Source: Psychrobacter sp. I-STPA10 (GTDB lineage: Bacteria > Pseudomonadota > Gammaproteobacteria > Pseudomonadales > Moraxellaceae). Taken from it: a stretch of DNA of 64,000 nt. Both the position numbers and the translations under genes were made by a program. Of the stretch, positions 27,110-36,668 are shown piece by piece. Position 1 is the stretch's first letter. Every line of letters begins with the position of its first letter. Location: the NCBI RefSeq assembly GCF_021012795.1, contig NZ_VFYU01000027.1, forward strand, positions 24,862 through 88,861. The letters are read 5' to 3'. The notes beneath the pieces were generated by a model that ran no database searches, was not told where the DNA came from, and worked only from the letters and a program-made list of their open reading frames with translations.

Positions 27110-27481
27110 TTATATATTACCAGCTAAAAGACGTAATATCGCATCAACCTCTGGCTTTTGCTCTTCCTCTTCCTTTTCCTTATCGTTATTATCCAAGGCA
27201 AAACTTACAGGGGACGATTTACTTAACTGAATTTCCACCTCATCTGTTTCATCTATTTCAATATAGCCTTCTTCTAAAAGATGGGCTAAATCAACCTTTT
27301 GACGCAACTGTTCACTAATAAAATGGCTCATGTCATCACCACGACTTAATAACAAACAGTATTGTCGCTCTCGTCCTTTTAATTTACTGTCCTCATTTAA
27401 GGCTTTGAGACCCTTAGTAGTACAGAATATTTTGCCTTGTGTAGATAACTTTCTTGGTTCACTGTTCATAAAACTGTTCAT
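27110..27481 (-). CDS. Small unknown protein upstream of the PIN-domain gene
   Basis: A 123-residue protein from the ATG at 27481, chosen because GGCGAGG lies just before it; a longer frame exists without a clear ribosome binding site. Residues 10-95 look like a small alpha/beta or winged-helix fold (GKIFCTTKGLKALNEDSKL, then HFISEQLRQKVDLAHLLEEG). The tail (95-115) is highly acidic with a run of Glu/Lys. There is no known domain. It is co-directional with the PIN gene and may be its partner. Confidence 0.6.
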   Translation of the reverse strand: MNSFMNSEPRKLSTQGKIFCTTKGLKALNEDSKLKGRERQYCLLLSRGDDMSHFISEQLRQKVDLAHLLEEGYIEIDETDEVEIQLSKSSPVSFALDNNDKEKEEEEQKPEVDAILRLLAGNI

Positions 27482-27823
27482 ACAAACCTCGCCTATTAAG
27501 ATATCATCAATATGATGTTCACTGCATAATCCTTTATACAATGTCTTTAAGATACAAAGTCTTTAAGTCATACTGATTATTCTTTTCAGTTTTAGTTTCA
27601 TAAAATAAATTGATAAGAAATAAAACAACAAGTCCAAACGACATATCTATCTGATGAAATAAAGTATAAACATAATAATTTAGGCTATTTATCCACTCAT
27701 ATTTCTTAAACAATTTATTTTATGTACAAGTGTACATTATATTCTACCCACCACCAGCTTTCTATCCCATATTATATTTTTTTAACTATAAAAAACATTT
27801 CATTGCTAATAATCTACCGAATA
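27482..27823. other. 342-bp AT-rich intergenic region with a 16-bp palindrome
   Basis: No gene is seen here. ATGTACA-AG-TGTACAT at 27722-27737 is a perfect dyad. GTCTTTAAG occurs twice 16 bp apart (27543, 27559), about 60-80 bp before the small gene's start. Either could be a regulatory site. Confidence 0.35.
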
Positions 27824-29095
27824 TCATAATCCACTTGCTTTTTTTGTAAACAAGCGCATCAATGGCTTAATCTGTCCCACCTGATACATGCCTTCACTAC
27901 GTAGTTGTTGTACAGGTCGCAGTGCTGCAAACTCACCTGCAAACAGCCAGTTCATCGCCGAAAAGCTATGCATCATCAGACTATTGTGTGGACGACGTTG
28001 ACGCTCGTATTGCTGTAGAGTTTGCAAGTGTCCCCAAAGACGTTTACCACTACGCTGATAATCTTGCCGTAATAAGTCATACAAAGCTACCACATCAAGC
28101 AAGCCCAAATTTAGCCCCTGCCCTGCCAGCGGATGCACGCCATGCGCCGCATCTCCGACCAATACCAAGTTCTCTTTAATATAACTTTTGGCTTGTTGTG
28201 CCGTCAGTGGGAAGCTAGCAACTGATTCAATTTGCTCAATACTACCCAGCTCATAGCCACTGGCAGCAGCCAAGTTATTAGCTATTTGCTCATCAGTAGC
28301 CGTTAGCATATCCAATGCTTGATTGCTGGGCAATGTCCATACCACTGATTGCCAATGTTGTGGATTGGCTTTATCTTCATCAGTAATATCAGCAAGTGGC
28401 AACAGTGCCAATGTTCCAGTGGGCAACATGGCTTGACGGGCAATATGTTGATGTGGCTTTTCGGTATGAATAGCGCAGCAAATGGCTGTCTGATGATAAT
28501 CTAATGTATCGAGCGTAATACTGGCTTGACAACGCACAAATGAACCACGACCATCTGCCCCAACCACTAATGGTGCAGTGATTTTCTCGCCATTATCTAA
28601 GCTGATTTGATAGCCATCTTCACTACCCAACCAGTCCATAGCTGTGACTTTTTGTCCTCGTATTACCTGCAAATTCTGGCTGATTTGCGCATCTTGCATA
28701 CGCTGCCAAAGTGCATACTCGATAACAATTGGCTCAACCATACTGCCAAGTAGTTGCGGCACGCCCTTAGTTTCGCCAAATTGCAGCTCACCATGACCAT
28801 CTTTTTGCCATACCAGCATTTGATTGTAATCCGCTTTACGTCCTGAGTGACAGATAAGCTGCCATGCACCCACTTCTTTTAATAGCTCAATACTAGCAAG
28901 GCTAAGCGCATACACTCTGGCATCACGCTGGGTCAGCTTTTGTTGCCAATTCTCTGCTGACATCTTAGGACGTGCATCTATTAAGGTCACGCCATGTCCT
29001 GCCTGCGCAAGTTTTAGTGCCAATGCTGCCCCAACGATGCCACCACCAATAATGAGGCTATGGTCATTTTTCACTGCTTTATTTATATTTGTCAT
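27824..29095 (-). CDS. FAD-dependent ubiquinone-pathway hydroxylase (UbiH/UbiF/UbiI family)
   Basis: A 423-residue flavoprotein monooxygenase. The N-terminal GIIGGG-type fold reads SLIIGGGIVGAALALKLAQ. The DG motif (VVGADGRGSFVR) and the second FAD motif (LVGDAAHGVHPLAGQGLNLG) are both present. It hydroxylates the aromatic ring of the ubiquinone precursor, probably at C5 (UbiI) or C6 (UbiF), judged from pairing with the UbiH-like gene 78 bp upstream; sequence alone does not decide which. It works at the inner membrane within the Ubi complex. Confidence 0.85.
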   Translation of the reverse strand: MTNINKAVKNDHSLIIGGGIVGAALALKLAQAGHGVTLIDARPKMSAENWQQKLTQRDARVYALSLASIELLKEVGAWQLICHSGRKADYNQMLVWQKDGHGELQFGETKGVPQLLGSMVEPIVIEYALWQRMQDAQISQNLQVIRGQKVTAMDWLGSEDGYQISLDNGEKITAPLVVGADGRGSFVRCQASITLDTLDYHQTAICCAIHTEKPHQHIARQAMLPTGTLALLPLADITDEDKANPQHWQSVVWTLPSNQALDMLTATDEQIANNLAAASGYELGSIEQIESVASFPLTAQQAKSYIKENLVLVGDAAHGVHPLAGQGLNLGLLDVVALYDLLRQDYQRSGKRLWGHLQTLQQYERQRRPHNSLMMHSFSAMNWLFAGEFAALRPVQQLRSEGMYQVGQIKPLMRLFTKKASGL

Positions 29096-29173
29096 GGTTA
29101 TTATCTTTATCCATTTTTTACTTATTTAGTATCAATTGTTATACAGCTTAATTAAACTATTTAAACCATGATA

Positions 29174-30487
29174 CTAAGACTTTAATCCCATCGCATAAGT
29201 AGCGACCAACGGCTTAACATTAGGCAGCTTATCAAAGGCGATTAATGCCAGATTACGCGCAATTTTGACCGCAGGATTCGGGTTAGTAAAGCCATGCACC
29301 ACCGCATCACAAAAGCGAATCACTCGCTTTTGGTCTTTTTTGCGCGCCTGCTCATAGCTTGCCAACATCGCACCATCGCCAATATCTTCACCGAGCATCA
29401 CTTGCCTTGCCAGCATTTTTGCCAACGCCTCAGCATCACGCATACATAGGTTAAAACCCTGCCCTGCTACTGGGTGCAAGGTGTGGGCAGCATTACCCAT
29501 AATCACACAGCGTCCGTGTATTTGCTGCTGTGCTAATACCCGAGTTAAAGGATAAGCACCCCGCTTACCTGCCCTCACAAATGTCCCTGCTCGCTGACCA
29601 AATGCCTTTTGTAATGCCTGCAAAAACAATGCTTCATCTTCAAGATAGGGCTGCTCTTCACCTTTTGCACATACCCAGACTACCGAGCGGCGATAGCCTG
29701 CTTGATGGGGCTCGTTGCCATCTCCTGCGGCATCAGTTAATGGCAATACTGCCAAAGGTCCTGCTGGGCTAAAGCGTTCAATGGCAGCATGTTGATGTGG
29801 GGTGTCGGTTTGTACCACACCGACGATGGCACATTGTTGATAATCATAGTTGGTTGTGCCAATGTCTAACAAATTGCGTACGGTTGAATCTCGCCCATCA
29901 CACGCCACCAATAAATTACCCACTAAACGCTGCTCGTTGCCTGCCTCACTGTCATAAATTAACGTCACATCGGTTTGCGACTGAACAACCTCAGTGACGG
30001 TTGCCCCATCAATGATATTGATTAAAGGGCTATTTTGCACTGCCAGTAACAACTTACGCCCAAGCCATGCATTTTCCATCACCTGACCAAACGACTCGAC
30101 GTTTTCCTCTTCTTTATTCAGCTTGGCATGACCAAAACTACCTTGCTCACTAATCTGCACCGAATCAATACGGCAAGCATGGCTTTGTAGCGCCTCCCAT
30201 AGTCCAATCTGCTGATAAATCTGCACCGTACGTCGTGACAAAGCTGTATTACGGCAATCTAAATAATGGCTACGCTTCACATCTTCGTTGGGGCTAATAC
30301 TTGGATAACGGTTTTTTTCTATCAGCGTACTGGCAATACCCTGATGCGCTAGTAACAAGGCGAAGGATAAACCCACATGCCCGCCACCAACAATCAGCAC
30401 ATTTTGGTCACTAATGGCATAATCCAAGACATTTGTAGTAGCGGCTGATGTTTTGTTATCACTGGATTTTATATCTGACATAGACAT
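29174..30487 (-). CDS. ubiH: UbiH-type ubiquinone biosynthesis hydroxylase
   Basis: A 437-residue FAD monooxygenase paralogous to the following gene. It shows NVLIVGGGHVGLSFALLLA, the DG motif ACDGRDSTVR and GNAAHTLHPVAGQGFNLCMRD, the last being a good match to UbiH (2-octaprenyl-6-methoxyphenol hydroxylase). The start at 30487 (MSMSDIK) follows a GTGAG; an earlier in-frame ATG would add 12 residues. The Ser/Asn-rich first 30 residues precede the Rossmann fold. UbiH and UbiI/F-type genes lie next to each other in many gammaproteobacteria. Confidence 0.87.
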   Translation of the reverse strand: MSMSDIKSSDNKTSAATTNVLDYAISDQNVLIVGGGHVGLSFALLLAHQGIASTLIEKNRYPSISPNEDVKRSHYLDCRNTALSRRTVQIYQQIGLWEALQSHACRIDSVQISEQGSFGHAKLNKEEENVESFGQVMENAWLGRKLLLAVQNSPLINIIDGATVTEVVQSQTDVTLIYDSEAGNEQRLVGNLLVACDGRDSTVRNLLDIGTTNYDYQQCAIVGVVQTDTPHQHAAIERFSPAGPLAVLPLTDAAGDGNEPHQAGYRRSVVWVCAKGEEQPYLEDEALFLQALQKAFGQRAGTFVRAGKRGAYPLTRVLAQQQIHGRCVIMGNAAHTLHPVAGQGFNLCMRDAEALAKMLARQVMLGEDIGDGAMLASYEQARKKDQKRVIRFCDAVVHGFTNPNPAVKIARNLALIAFDKLPNVKPLVATYAMGLKS

Positions 30488-30600
30488 ATCATTACTCACT
30501 TTATTAGCCCACTTGTTTATCAATAACTATTAATAATAACGATTCACGATATTGTTGGCAGTTTTATCACTGCCTATCTTTATTTGCTACATATCTTTAA

Positions 30601-30703
30601 TATAGTCAATCTAATATAAGTTCACCACAAGGCAACCGAGTGCAGATAGTATACCCATCTAGCGAGGTTAACACCGTGGTGGATTTATAGTAGGCAGACT
30701 ATA
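30601..30703. repeat. 103-bp TATAGTC-ended element, inverted copy of the one at 18029
   Basis: The ends are TATAGTC and GACTATA. TCACCACAAGGCAACC and GGTTAACACCGTGGTGGA form a long imperfect stem. It lies in the 603-bp gap between ubiH and phoH; the rest of that gap (30704-31090) shows nothing I can name. Confidence 0.75.
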
Positions 30704-31090
30704 AATATATCCAATCTATCATAGCGCAGTGTTGCTATATTGTCGCATAGTAATCAAGCAGATATCACCCATACTCAAGTAACCTATACTCAAATATTAT
30801 CACTTCGCCACATTAGCCCAAATAATCAGCCTTTACAAAAAACGACGTAAGTTATATCAAGCATCGCTTGAATTCTAATCACAAATAACCATAATACAAG
30901 ACAGTGTGGCTCTTATACCTCACTGGTATACGTCACTGGTTTACACTAATAAATCAATTTACTTTTAACTTAACTTTTGTGATATACCCCCAAATATAAC
31001 TATCTACAACAACATGAAATAACCATTGCAACCACAGCAATGTCAGCAAAAATACAAAAACATTGACATAAATGGTCACAAGCCTGTTAT

Positions 31091-32242
31091 ATGATAAAAA
31101 AGGCTCACCAACAAAAGGATATTCAATTGACTGATACCATTACTCGTAAAGTAAATCTAGACTTTTTAACTTCATCACAACTAAAAACCCTGCTGGGTGA
31201 ATACAATAATCACCTTAAATATATCCAAGACCGTTTGGATATTACCATTAACCAACGTCAGCACAAATTCACCTTATCAGGTGACTTGACGGCGGTAGAG
31301 CGTGGCGAAAACATTTTAAACAAACTGGCAGATGAAGCACTGACAGCAACGCACATTACCCCAGAAGAGTTGCATTTAATCATTCAATCTAGCATGTCTC
31401 GTGTTACTGAAGCCCGTGAGGCACTAGAAGCACAACTTGCAGATAATGACAACGTAGATGGCGTAGAAGGAGTAGACGGCGAAGATAATTCGCATAACTA
31501 TACACCCATTAGCCTGCGTACTCGTAAAGGTAAAATTGTGCCTCGTGGTGGTAACCAACAGCACTATGTGAAACGCATTTTAAGCTCAGATGTGTCTTTT
31601 GGTGTTGGTCCTGCGGGTACTGGTAAAACTTATCTTGCCGTTGCCTGTGCCGTTGATATGCTCGAGCGTAATGAAATCGAGCGTATCTTATTGGTACGTC
31701 CTGCGGTGGAAGCAGGTGAAAAACTGGGCTTTTTACCGGGTGATTTAACTCAAAAAATCGACCCTTATTTGCGTCCTTTATATGATGCCCTTTATGAGAT
31801 GCTTGGCTTTGAAAAAGTGGGTAAACTACTTGAGCGTCAAATCATCGAAGTTGCGCCACTTGCCTATATGCGTGGTCGTACATTAAACAACTCATTTGTG
31901 ATTTTGGACGAAGCGCAAAACACCACACCAGAGCAGATGAAGATGTTTTTAACTCGCTTAGGCTTTGGCTCACGAGCAGTAATTACCGGCGATATCACTC
32001 AGGTGGATTTGCCACGTGGACATAAATCTGGCTTAGCGCAAGCGCTGCAAATTTTGGGTAAGATTGAAGAGATTCACATCACCAAGTTTGACTCAAAAGA
32101 TGTGGTACGTCATCAGTTAGTACAAAAAATCGTTGAAGCTTATGATGTCTTTGATGAGCAGCAAGAGGCAATCAAAGAGGCTCGCAAACAAGCTCGACTT
32201 GAAGAGCAAGCACGCAAACAAGCTGAAAATGATAAAATCTAA
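31091..32242 (+). CDS. phoL: PhoH-like ATPase (PhoL/YbeZ family)
   Basis: A protein of 383 residues. After an N-terminal KH-like segment comes the P-loop [13 protein letters not shown], then [19 protein letters not shown], the Walker [16 protein letters not shown] and [11 protein letters not shown]. YbeZ pairs with YbeY in rRNA maturation; ybeY follows here after 48 bp. The ATG at 31091 has no Shine-Dalgarno sequence. A TTG at 31127 has AAAAGGA seven bases before it and gives an N-terminus [11 protein letters not shown], so the true start is probably 31127. The C-terminal tail is Lys/Arg/Glu-rich and helical. Confidence 0.92.
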   Translation: MIKKAHQQKDIQLTDTITRKVNLDFLTSSQLKTLLGEYNNHLKYIQDRLDITINQRQHKFTLSGDLTAVERGENILNKLADEALTATHITPEELHLIIQSSMSRVTEAREALEAQLADNDNVDGVEGVDGEDNSHNYTPISLRTRKGKIVPRGGNQQHYVKRILSSDVSFGVGPAGTGKTYLAVACAVDMLERNEIERILLVRPAVEAGEKLGFLPGDLTQKIDPYLRPLYDALYEMLGFEKVGKLLERQIIEVAPLAYMRGRTLNNSFVILDEAQNTTPEQMKMFLTRLGFGSRAVITGDITQVDLPRGHKSGLAQALQILGKIEEIHITKFDSKDVVRHQLVQKIVEAYDVFDEQQEAIKEARKQARLEEQARKQAENDKI

Positions 32243-32290
32243 ACCAAGCGACGCAATTTTATAATAGCCATTTGATGTAAAATGAGGTTT

Positions 32291-32860
32291 ATGAACGCAC
32301 CTTTAACGCCACAACCAACCCTTGCCATCAGCGTCAGCCACGCTGATGGCATTTGTGATGATGTGATAGCACAGTATTATACAGATAACTTTATCACCCC
32401 CATTGCCCAAACCACACTGGTCTATATCTCTGAGCTAATAAACACAGGGTTAACCCTGCCTGATTATGCAGATTTGGATAGTGAAATTTGGCAAAGCAAA
32501 GATAAAGTGTTAGATATTTATATCACCGATATGCAAGAAGGCAGACAGCTAAACTTAGATGCTCGGGGCAAAGACTACGCCACTAATATTTTATCTTATC
32601 CCAGTGATTTACCAACTTCACTCATTGAGGTCATGCCAGAATTGCCACTTGGCGAGTTAATTATTTGTCATGATGTTTTGATAACACAAGCTGACGAACA
32701 AGGCAAAACCACCGAGCAGCATTTAACTCATCTATTGGTACATGGCATTTTGCACCTACTCGGCTTTGACCATGAGCTTGGACAAACCGAGCAAGATGAA
32801 ATGGAAGGCTTTGAGATTGAGATTTTGGCAAATCTTGGGCTGCCCAATCCTTATGAGTAA
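32291..32860 (+). CDS. ybeY: Endoribonuclease YbeY, rRNA maturation factor
   Basis: A 189-residue metalloenzyme (UPF0054) with the zinc motif HGILHLLGFDH (H-x3-H-x5-H) near the C-terminus. It processes the 16S rRNA 3' end and acts in ribosome quality control. The ATG at 32291 is chosen because GAGG lies just before it; an in-frame ATG nine bases earlier overlaps that signal. The fold core includes KDYATNILSYPSDLP and LGELIICHDV. It is co-directional with the phoL gene, as in most proteobacteria. Confidence 0.92.
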   Translation: MNAPLTPQPTLAISVSHADGICDDVIAQYYTDNFITPIAQTTLVYISELINTGLTLPDYADLDSEIWQSKDKVLDIYITDMQEGRQLNLDARGKDYATNILSYPSDLPTSLIEVMPELPLGELIICHDVLITQADEQGKTTEQHLTHLLVHGILHLLGFDHELGQTEQDEMEGFEIEILANLGLPNPYE

Positions 32861-32885
32861 ATGACTTATACTGTCGTTGACTCAC

Positions 32886-33779
32886 CTATTTGTTTTGTTT
32901 GTCCTTTTGCAAATCCACAGGAGTTGCTGGCGCTACCTGTAACTGCTTTACCATATCTTCTAAGCCCACCACATGCACACTACGTTGCGGGAATGGGATT
33001 TCAATGCCTTGCTCATCTAACGCATATTTGATTTTTTCTAATAAATCACAATTGACCGACCACCAATCATTATTGGTCGTCCAGACATTCATGGTCAAAT
33101 CAACCGAGCTATCTCCTAGGTTGGTCACACGAATAATCGGCTCAGGGTCTTTAAATATCAACTCATTTTCTTGAGCAATTTTTAGCATGATTTCTTTGGC
33201 AGTTTTGATGTCATCACTATAACCAATACCGACCACCACATCGACACGGCGATTGGGTATGGAGGTGAAGTTAATCACTTCGGTGGTCGATATTTTGCTA
33301 TTAGGTATGATAAGTTCATGATTATTTGTAGTAATCAAGCGGGTATGTAGAATATTGATTACTTCGACAGTGCCTTTGGTATCATTAACTTCGATATAAT
33401 CACCTCGGCTAAACGGGCGAAAGACAACGATGACAACACCTGCGGCAAAATTAGACAGTTGGTCTTTGAGTGAAATACCAATGGCAACGGTCGCCCCACC
33501 CAAGATTGCAACCACTGACGTTGTATTTACTCCTACTTCACTTAACGCAGCCATAGCGACAACAACCAACATGACGCCATACAAGATATTACTTAAAAAA
33601 CGTGTCATGGTATCATCAAGTTGACTACGTTGCATCACTCCTTCAGCAAGCTTGACCACTTTTTCAACTATCCATTTACCAATGATAAATATAACAATAG
33701 CAATGGCTATTTTTACTGACATGTCTACAGCAAGTTTGCCATATTTCTCAAAGTCAATTAATAACATTTTTTCATTCAT
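32886..33779 (-). CDS. mscS: Small-conductance mechanosensitive channel, MscS family
   Basis: A 297-residue inner-membrane channel. Helices lie at about 20-40 and 65-90, with the pore-lining TM3 in GGATVAIGISLKDQLSNFAAGVVI. The beta domain follows (FRPFSRGDYIEV, TRLITTNNHELIIPNSKI), and an alpha/beta C-terminal domain ends with FPQRSVHVV. It matches the size and layout of E. coli MscS (286 residues), with the pore Ala/Gly pattern retained. It opens on hypo-osmotic shock. It converges with ybeY with 25 bp between stops. Confidence 0.92.
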   Translation of the reverse strand: MNEKMLLIDFEKYGKLAVDMSVKIAIAIVIFIIGKWIVEKVVKLAEGVMQRSQLDDTMTRFLSNILYGVMLVVVAMAALSEVGVNTTSVVAILGGATVAIGISLKDQLSNFAAGVVIVVFRPFSRGDYIEVNDTKGTVEVINILHTRLITTNNHELIIPNSKISTTEVINFTSIPNRRVDVVVGIGYSDDIKTAKEIMLKIAQENELIFKDPEPIIRVTNLGDSSVDLTMNVWTTNNDWWSVNCDLLEKIKYALDEQGIEIPFPQRSVHVVGLEDMVKQLQVAPATPVDLQKDKQNK

Positions 33780-33818
33780 TGTAAATCCTTTTATTTCATC
33801 TCTATTTCTAAAACAATA

Positions 33819-33848
33819 AAAAGCCCTGCATTTGTATCAGGGCTTTTT
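33819..33848 (-). terminator. Rho-independent terminator downstream of fumC
   Basis: AAAAGCCCTG / CAGGGCTTTT forms a strong stem with a 9-nt loop. It is A-rich on one side and T-rich on the other. It lies 65 bp past the fumC stop. Confidence 0.85.
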
Positions 33849-33913
33849 ATGTTTTTAGAGTATCAACAAAGTTTGTATGTTGCCATACTTTTATATGATG
33901 ATTTATTAGTTAA

Positions 33914-35302
33914 TTATTTAGGATTCACCATATCTTCTGGGGTGACCCACTCATCGAACTCAGCTTCAGTCATTAAACCAAGCTCAACCGCAACTTGTTT
34001 AAGCGTTTTGTCTTCTTTATAGGCTGTTTTGGCGATTTTCGCGGCATTTTCATAGCCCACATGGCGGTTTAGTGCGGTTACTAGCATGAGTGAGTTATGT
34101 AGATAGTGGTCGATTTTCTCTTTTACTGGCTCAATACCTGCCGCACAGTTATCATTAAAGCTGTTACACGCATCGCCAAGTAGCTTGATAGATTGCAATA
34201 AGTTATAGGCAATTACAGGTTTAAAGACGTTTAGCTCAAAGTTACCTGAAGCACCCGCCATACTGATGGTGGTGTCATTACCCATCACTTGCGCCACAAC
34301 CATGGTCATCGCTTCAGACTGGGTAGGGTTGACTTTACCCGGCATGATAGAAGAGCCTGGCTCATTTTCTGGGATTTTAATCTCACCAATACCACAACGA
34401 GGGCCAGACGCTAACCAGCGGATATCATTGGCGATTTTGTTTAAGCTAGCCGCTAGTGTTTTTAATGCACCAGAAGCAAACACTTCGGCATCACGTGCTG
34501 CCAGTGCTTCAAATTTATTAGGTGCTGTGACAAATGGCAAGCCTGTTAGCTCAGCTAATTGCTCGGCTGCTTTGACGGCATAATCAGGGTGTGAGTTTAA
34601 CCCTGTACCGACTGCTGTACCACCCAAAGGCAGTTGATATAAGCCTTGCAGCGCATTGTCGATACGGGTTAAGGCATGGTCAAGTTGACTGACATAACCG
34701 CTAAATTCTTGACCTAGGGTTAATGGGGTCGCATCTTGCAAGTGGGTACGACCAATTTTAACAATGCTATCAAATTCTTTGGCTTTTTTATCTAGCGTAT
34801 CACGCAAAGCTTTTACCGCAGGAATAAGTAGGCTGTTGATTTGACGAGCAGCGGCAACACGAATGGCGGTTGGGAAGCTATCATTGGTAGACTGAGCATG
34901 GTTTACATGGTCATTGGGGTGGATTGGCTTGTAAGTACCACGCTCATTGCCAGCGATTTCATTGGCACGATTAGCAAGTACTTCGTTCATATTCATGTTT
35001 GACTGTGTGCCTGAGCCAGTTTGCCATACCACTAATGGGAATTGGTCAGTCAAGCCGCCATTAATAACTTCATCAGCCGCTTGTACGATAAGGTCACGCT
35101 GACTGTCTTCAATACGGCTTAGGCTGGCATTGGTAATTGCTGCCGCTTTTTTCACTAACGCCATCGCTTCAATCATCGGACGTGGCAGAGTTTCGCCGCC
35201 AATTTTAAAGTTTTCACGGCTACGCTGGGTTTGTGCGCCCCAATAAGCATCGCTAGGAACTTCCACATTACCCATGGTATCTTTTTCGGTACGAGTCGAC
35301 AT
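33914..35302 (-). CDS. fumC: Fumarate hydratase, class II
   Basis: A 462-residue iron-independent fumarase of the TCA cycle. The signature [13 protein letters not shown] (with the catalytic Ser loop) is present, as are [36 protein letters not shown] and [20 protein letters not shown]. The length is typical of FumC. A Shine-Dalgarno AAGGAGACATT lies before the ATG. Monocistronic, with its own terminator. Confidence 0.96.
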   Translation of the reverse strand: MSTRTEKDTMGNVEVPSDAYWGAQTQRSRENFKIGGETLPRPMIEAMALVKKAAAITNASLSRIEDSQRDLIVQAADEVINGGLTDQFPLVVWQTGSGTQSNMNMNEVLANRANEIAGNERGTYKPIHPNDHVNHAQSTNDSFPTAIRVAAARQINSLLIPAVKALRDTLDKKAKEFDSIVKIGRTHLQDATPLTLGQEFSGYVSQLDHALTRIDNALQGLYQLPLGGTAVGTGLNSHPDYAVKAAEQLAELTGLPFVTAPNKFEALAARDAEVFASGALKTLAASLNKIANDIRWLASGPRCGIGEIKIPENEPGSSIMPGKVNPTQSEAMTMVVAQVMGNDTTISMAGASGNFELNVFKPVIAYNLLQSIKLLGDACNSFNDNCAAGIEPVKEKIDHYLHNSLMLVTALNRHVGYENAAKIAKTAYKEDKTLKQVAVELGLMTEAEFDEWVTPEDMVNPK

Positions 35303-35517
35303 AATGTCTCCTTATTTTTCAGTTTTTTGTTGGTTTTGGTATGTCTTTTATTGATGCAATAAACAATACAGTTTATAAAATCGAATCAGACAGGTAAAAA
35401 ACCGTTTTATGATAGCATGACTCTACTTATTTTTGTTTAATAGAGTGTTGCTAGGCGTATCAATAATCTATTTCAAATCCGTCTATACCCATATATAATA
35501 AAAACTTCAAGGATACC

Positions 35518-36147
35518 ATGCACAGTTTTTTATCACCTACCCAAGAAGCCTTAGTCAGCAATCCACCACGGCGTATTTTTACTCGTCAGCGGCGGGCACT
35601 ATCTAGCAGAGAAAGACAAGCGGCAGCCAAACATGCCAGTTTGCATTTATATAAACTAAAGCATCGCATACCTCACCATGCCAACGTAGCGATTTATTAT
35701 GATGATTTTGGCGAGCTGCCGACTCAGCCAATACTTAATTGGTGCCTGTGTCTTGGATTACAGCCATTTTTACCAGTGGTTGGCAGCCGAGGCAAGCATG
35801 ACAAAAAACTTATGTTTGCACCCATCTATCAGTATCATCTACGCAATATTGCCACTTATACGCATCGGCTAGGTATGCAGCAACCACAGTCACGCAAACT
35901 GATTGCTGCATCACAATTAGATATTATTTTTTGTCCATTGGTTGCTGCTGATAAGCAAGGTAATCGTATGGGTATGGGCGGTGGTTATTATGATGCCACC
36001 CTTGCCCATAGTCATCATTTTGGCTTAACAAAACCATTAAAAATCGGTTGGTGTTATGATTTTCAGGTGATAGAGCAACTTGCTCGCCAATCGTGGGACG
36101 TGCCATTAGATGCACTGATAACCCCTAGTAGGATAAGGTGGTTTTGA
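35518..36147 (+). CDS. 5-formyltetrahydrofolate cyclo-ligase
   Basis: A 209-residue enzyme of the YgfA/Fau family that recycles 5-formyl-THF to 5,10-methenyl-THF with ATP. It shows the basic N-terminal R(I/V)x-R-x(5)LSSRER region and the signature GNRMGMGGGYYDATLA. AAGGATACC precedes the ATG. Its stop overlaps the next start (TGATG), so the two are translationally coupled. In many gammaproteobacteria this gene sits beside zapA and 6S RNA; here it is about 9 kb away. Confidence 0.9.
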   Translation: MHSFLSPTQEALVSNPPRRIFTRQRRALSSRERQAAAKHASLHLYKLKHRIPHHANVAIYYDDFGELPTQPILNWCLCLGLQPFLPVVGSRGKHDKKLMFAPIYQYHLRNIATYTHRLGMQQPQSRKLIAASQLDIIFCPLVAADKQGNRMGMGGGYYDATLAHSHHFGLTKPLKIGWCYDFQVIEQLARQSWDVPLDALITPSRIRWF

Positions 36148-36590
36148 TGCCGTCACCGCATACAAAGCATACAGTTAAAGCATATTTGGTGAAATTCACC
36201 CACAGTCCTCTACGGCTCATACTCAGCATTTTATGGTGCTTAGCGGTCGGCTGGATTATTCAATCAGGCTTTGGCTATATCCCCCATCATCTTACTAATA
36301 TAAACTCACCTTCATATCCTTATCCCATAGGTTTAGTTAGTTTTTTGCTTATTATTATCAGTGTGCAAGCAGCATCGGCTATTATTTTGGACTATTTTAT
36401 TCATAGCGCATGGAAGTTGCTACTGATGCTTATTCTCAATATCAGTTGTTTATTTATCGCCATGTTAATGAGTATGCACGCCGCGCCACCACTGAGCGTC
36501 TTTTCCCTTTGGCAGTTTCTATGTTTTATCGTAATGCTTCTTTTATGTCTGTATCATACGGCTATTTTTATCTATCATAAAATGCAATAA
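36147..36590 (+). CDS. Unknown small membrane protein coupled to the cyclo-ligase gene
   Basis: A 147-residue protein with about four predicted membrane helices (roughly 20-42, 55-80, 88-108 and 118-140). I recognise no family. Start 36147 (MPSPHTKH) overlaps the upstream stop codon, with AAGG a few bases before it. Residues are mostly hydrophobic, with short loops and scattered His/Ser. Its function cannot be inferred beyond its operon with folate metabolism, which may be incidental. Confidence 0.65.
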   Translation: MPSPHTKHTVKAYLVKFTHSPLRLILSILWCLAVGWIIQSGFGYIPHHLTNINSPSYPYPIGLVSFLLIIISVQAASAIILDYFIHSAWKLLLMLILNISCLFIAMLMSMHAAPPLSVFSLWQFLCFIVMLLLCLYHTAIFIYHKMQ

Positions 36591-36620
36591 GGGTATATCG
36601 AACACTCAATATACCCTTAT
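36587..36620. terminator. Perfect 12-bp hairpin between converging genes
   Basis: ATAAGGGTATAT / ATATACCCTTAT has a 10-nt loop starting at the stop codon of the small membrane protein. There is no long T run, so termination is likely but not certain. Confidence 0.5.
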
Positions 36621-36668
36621 AACTATATCTACTATATCTTTGTATTAAATATTCATTGCTTTATGGTT

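Noticed and set aside
25865..27481. VapBC-type toxin-antitoxin
   Set aside because: The PIN protein is 387 residues with a large C-terminal part, and the small gene is not adjacent by overlap nor DNA-binding in a recognisable way.
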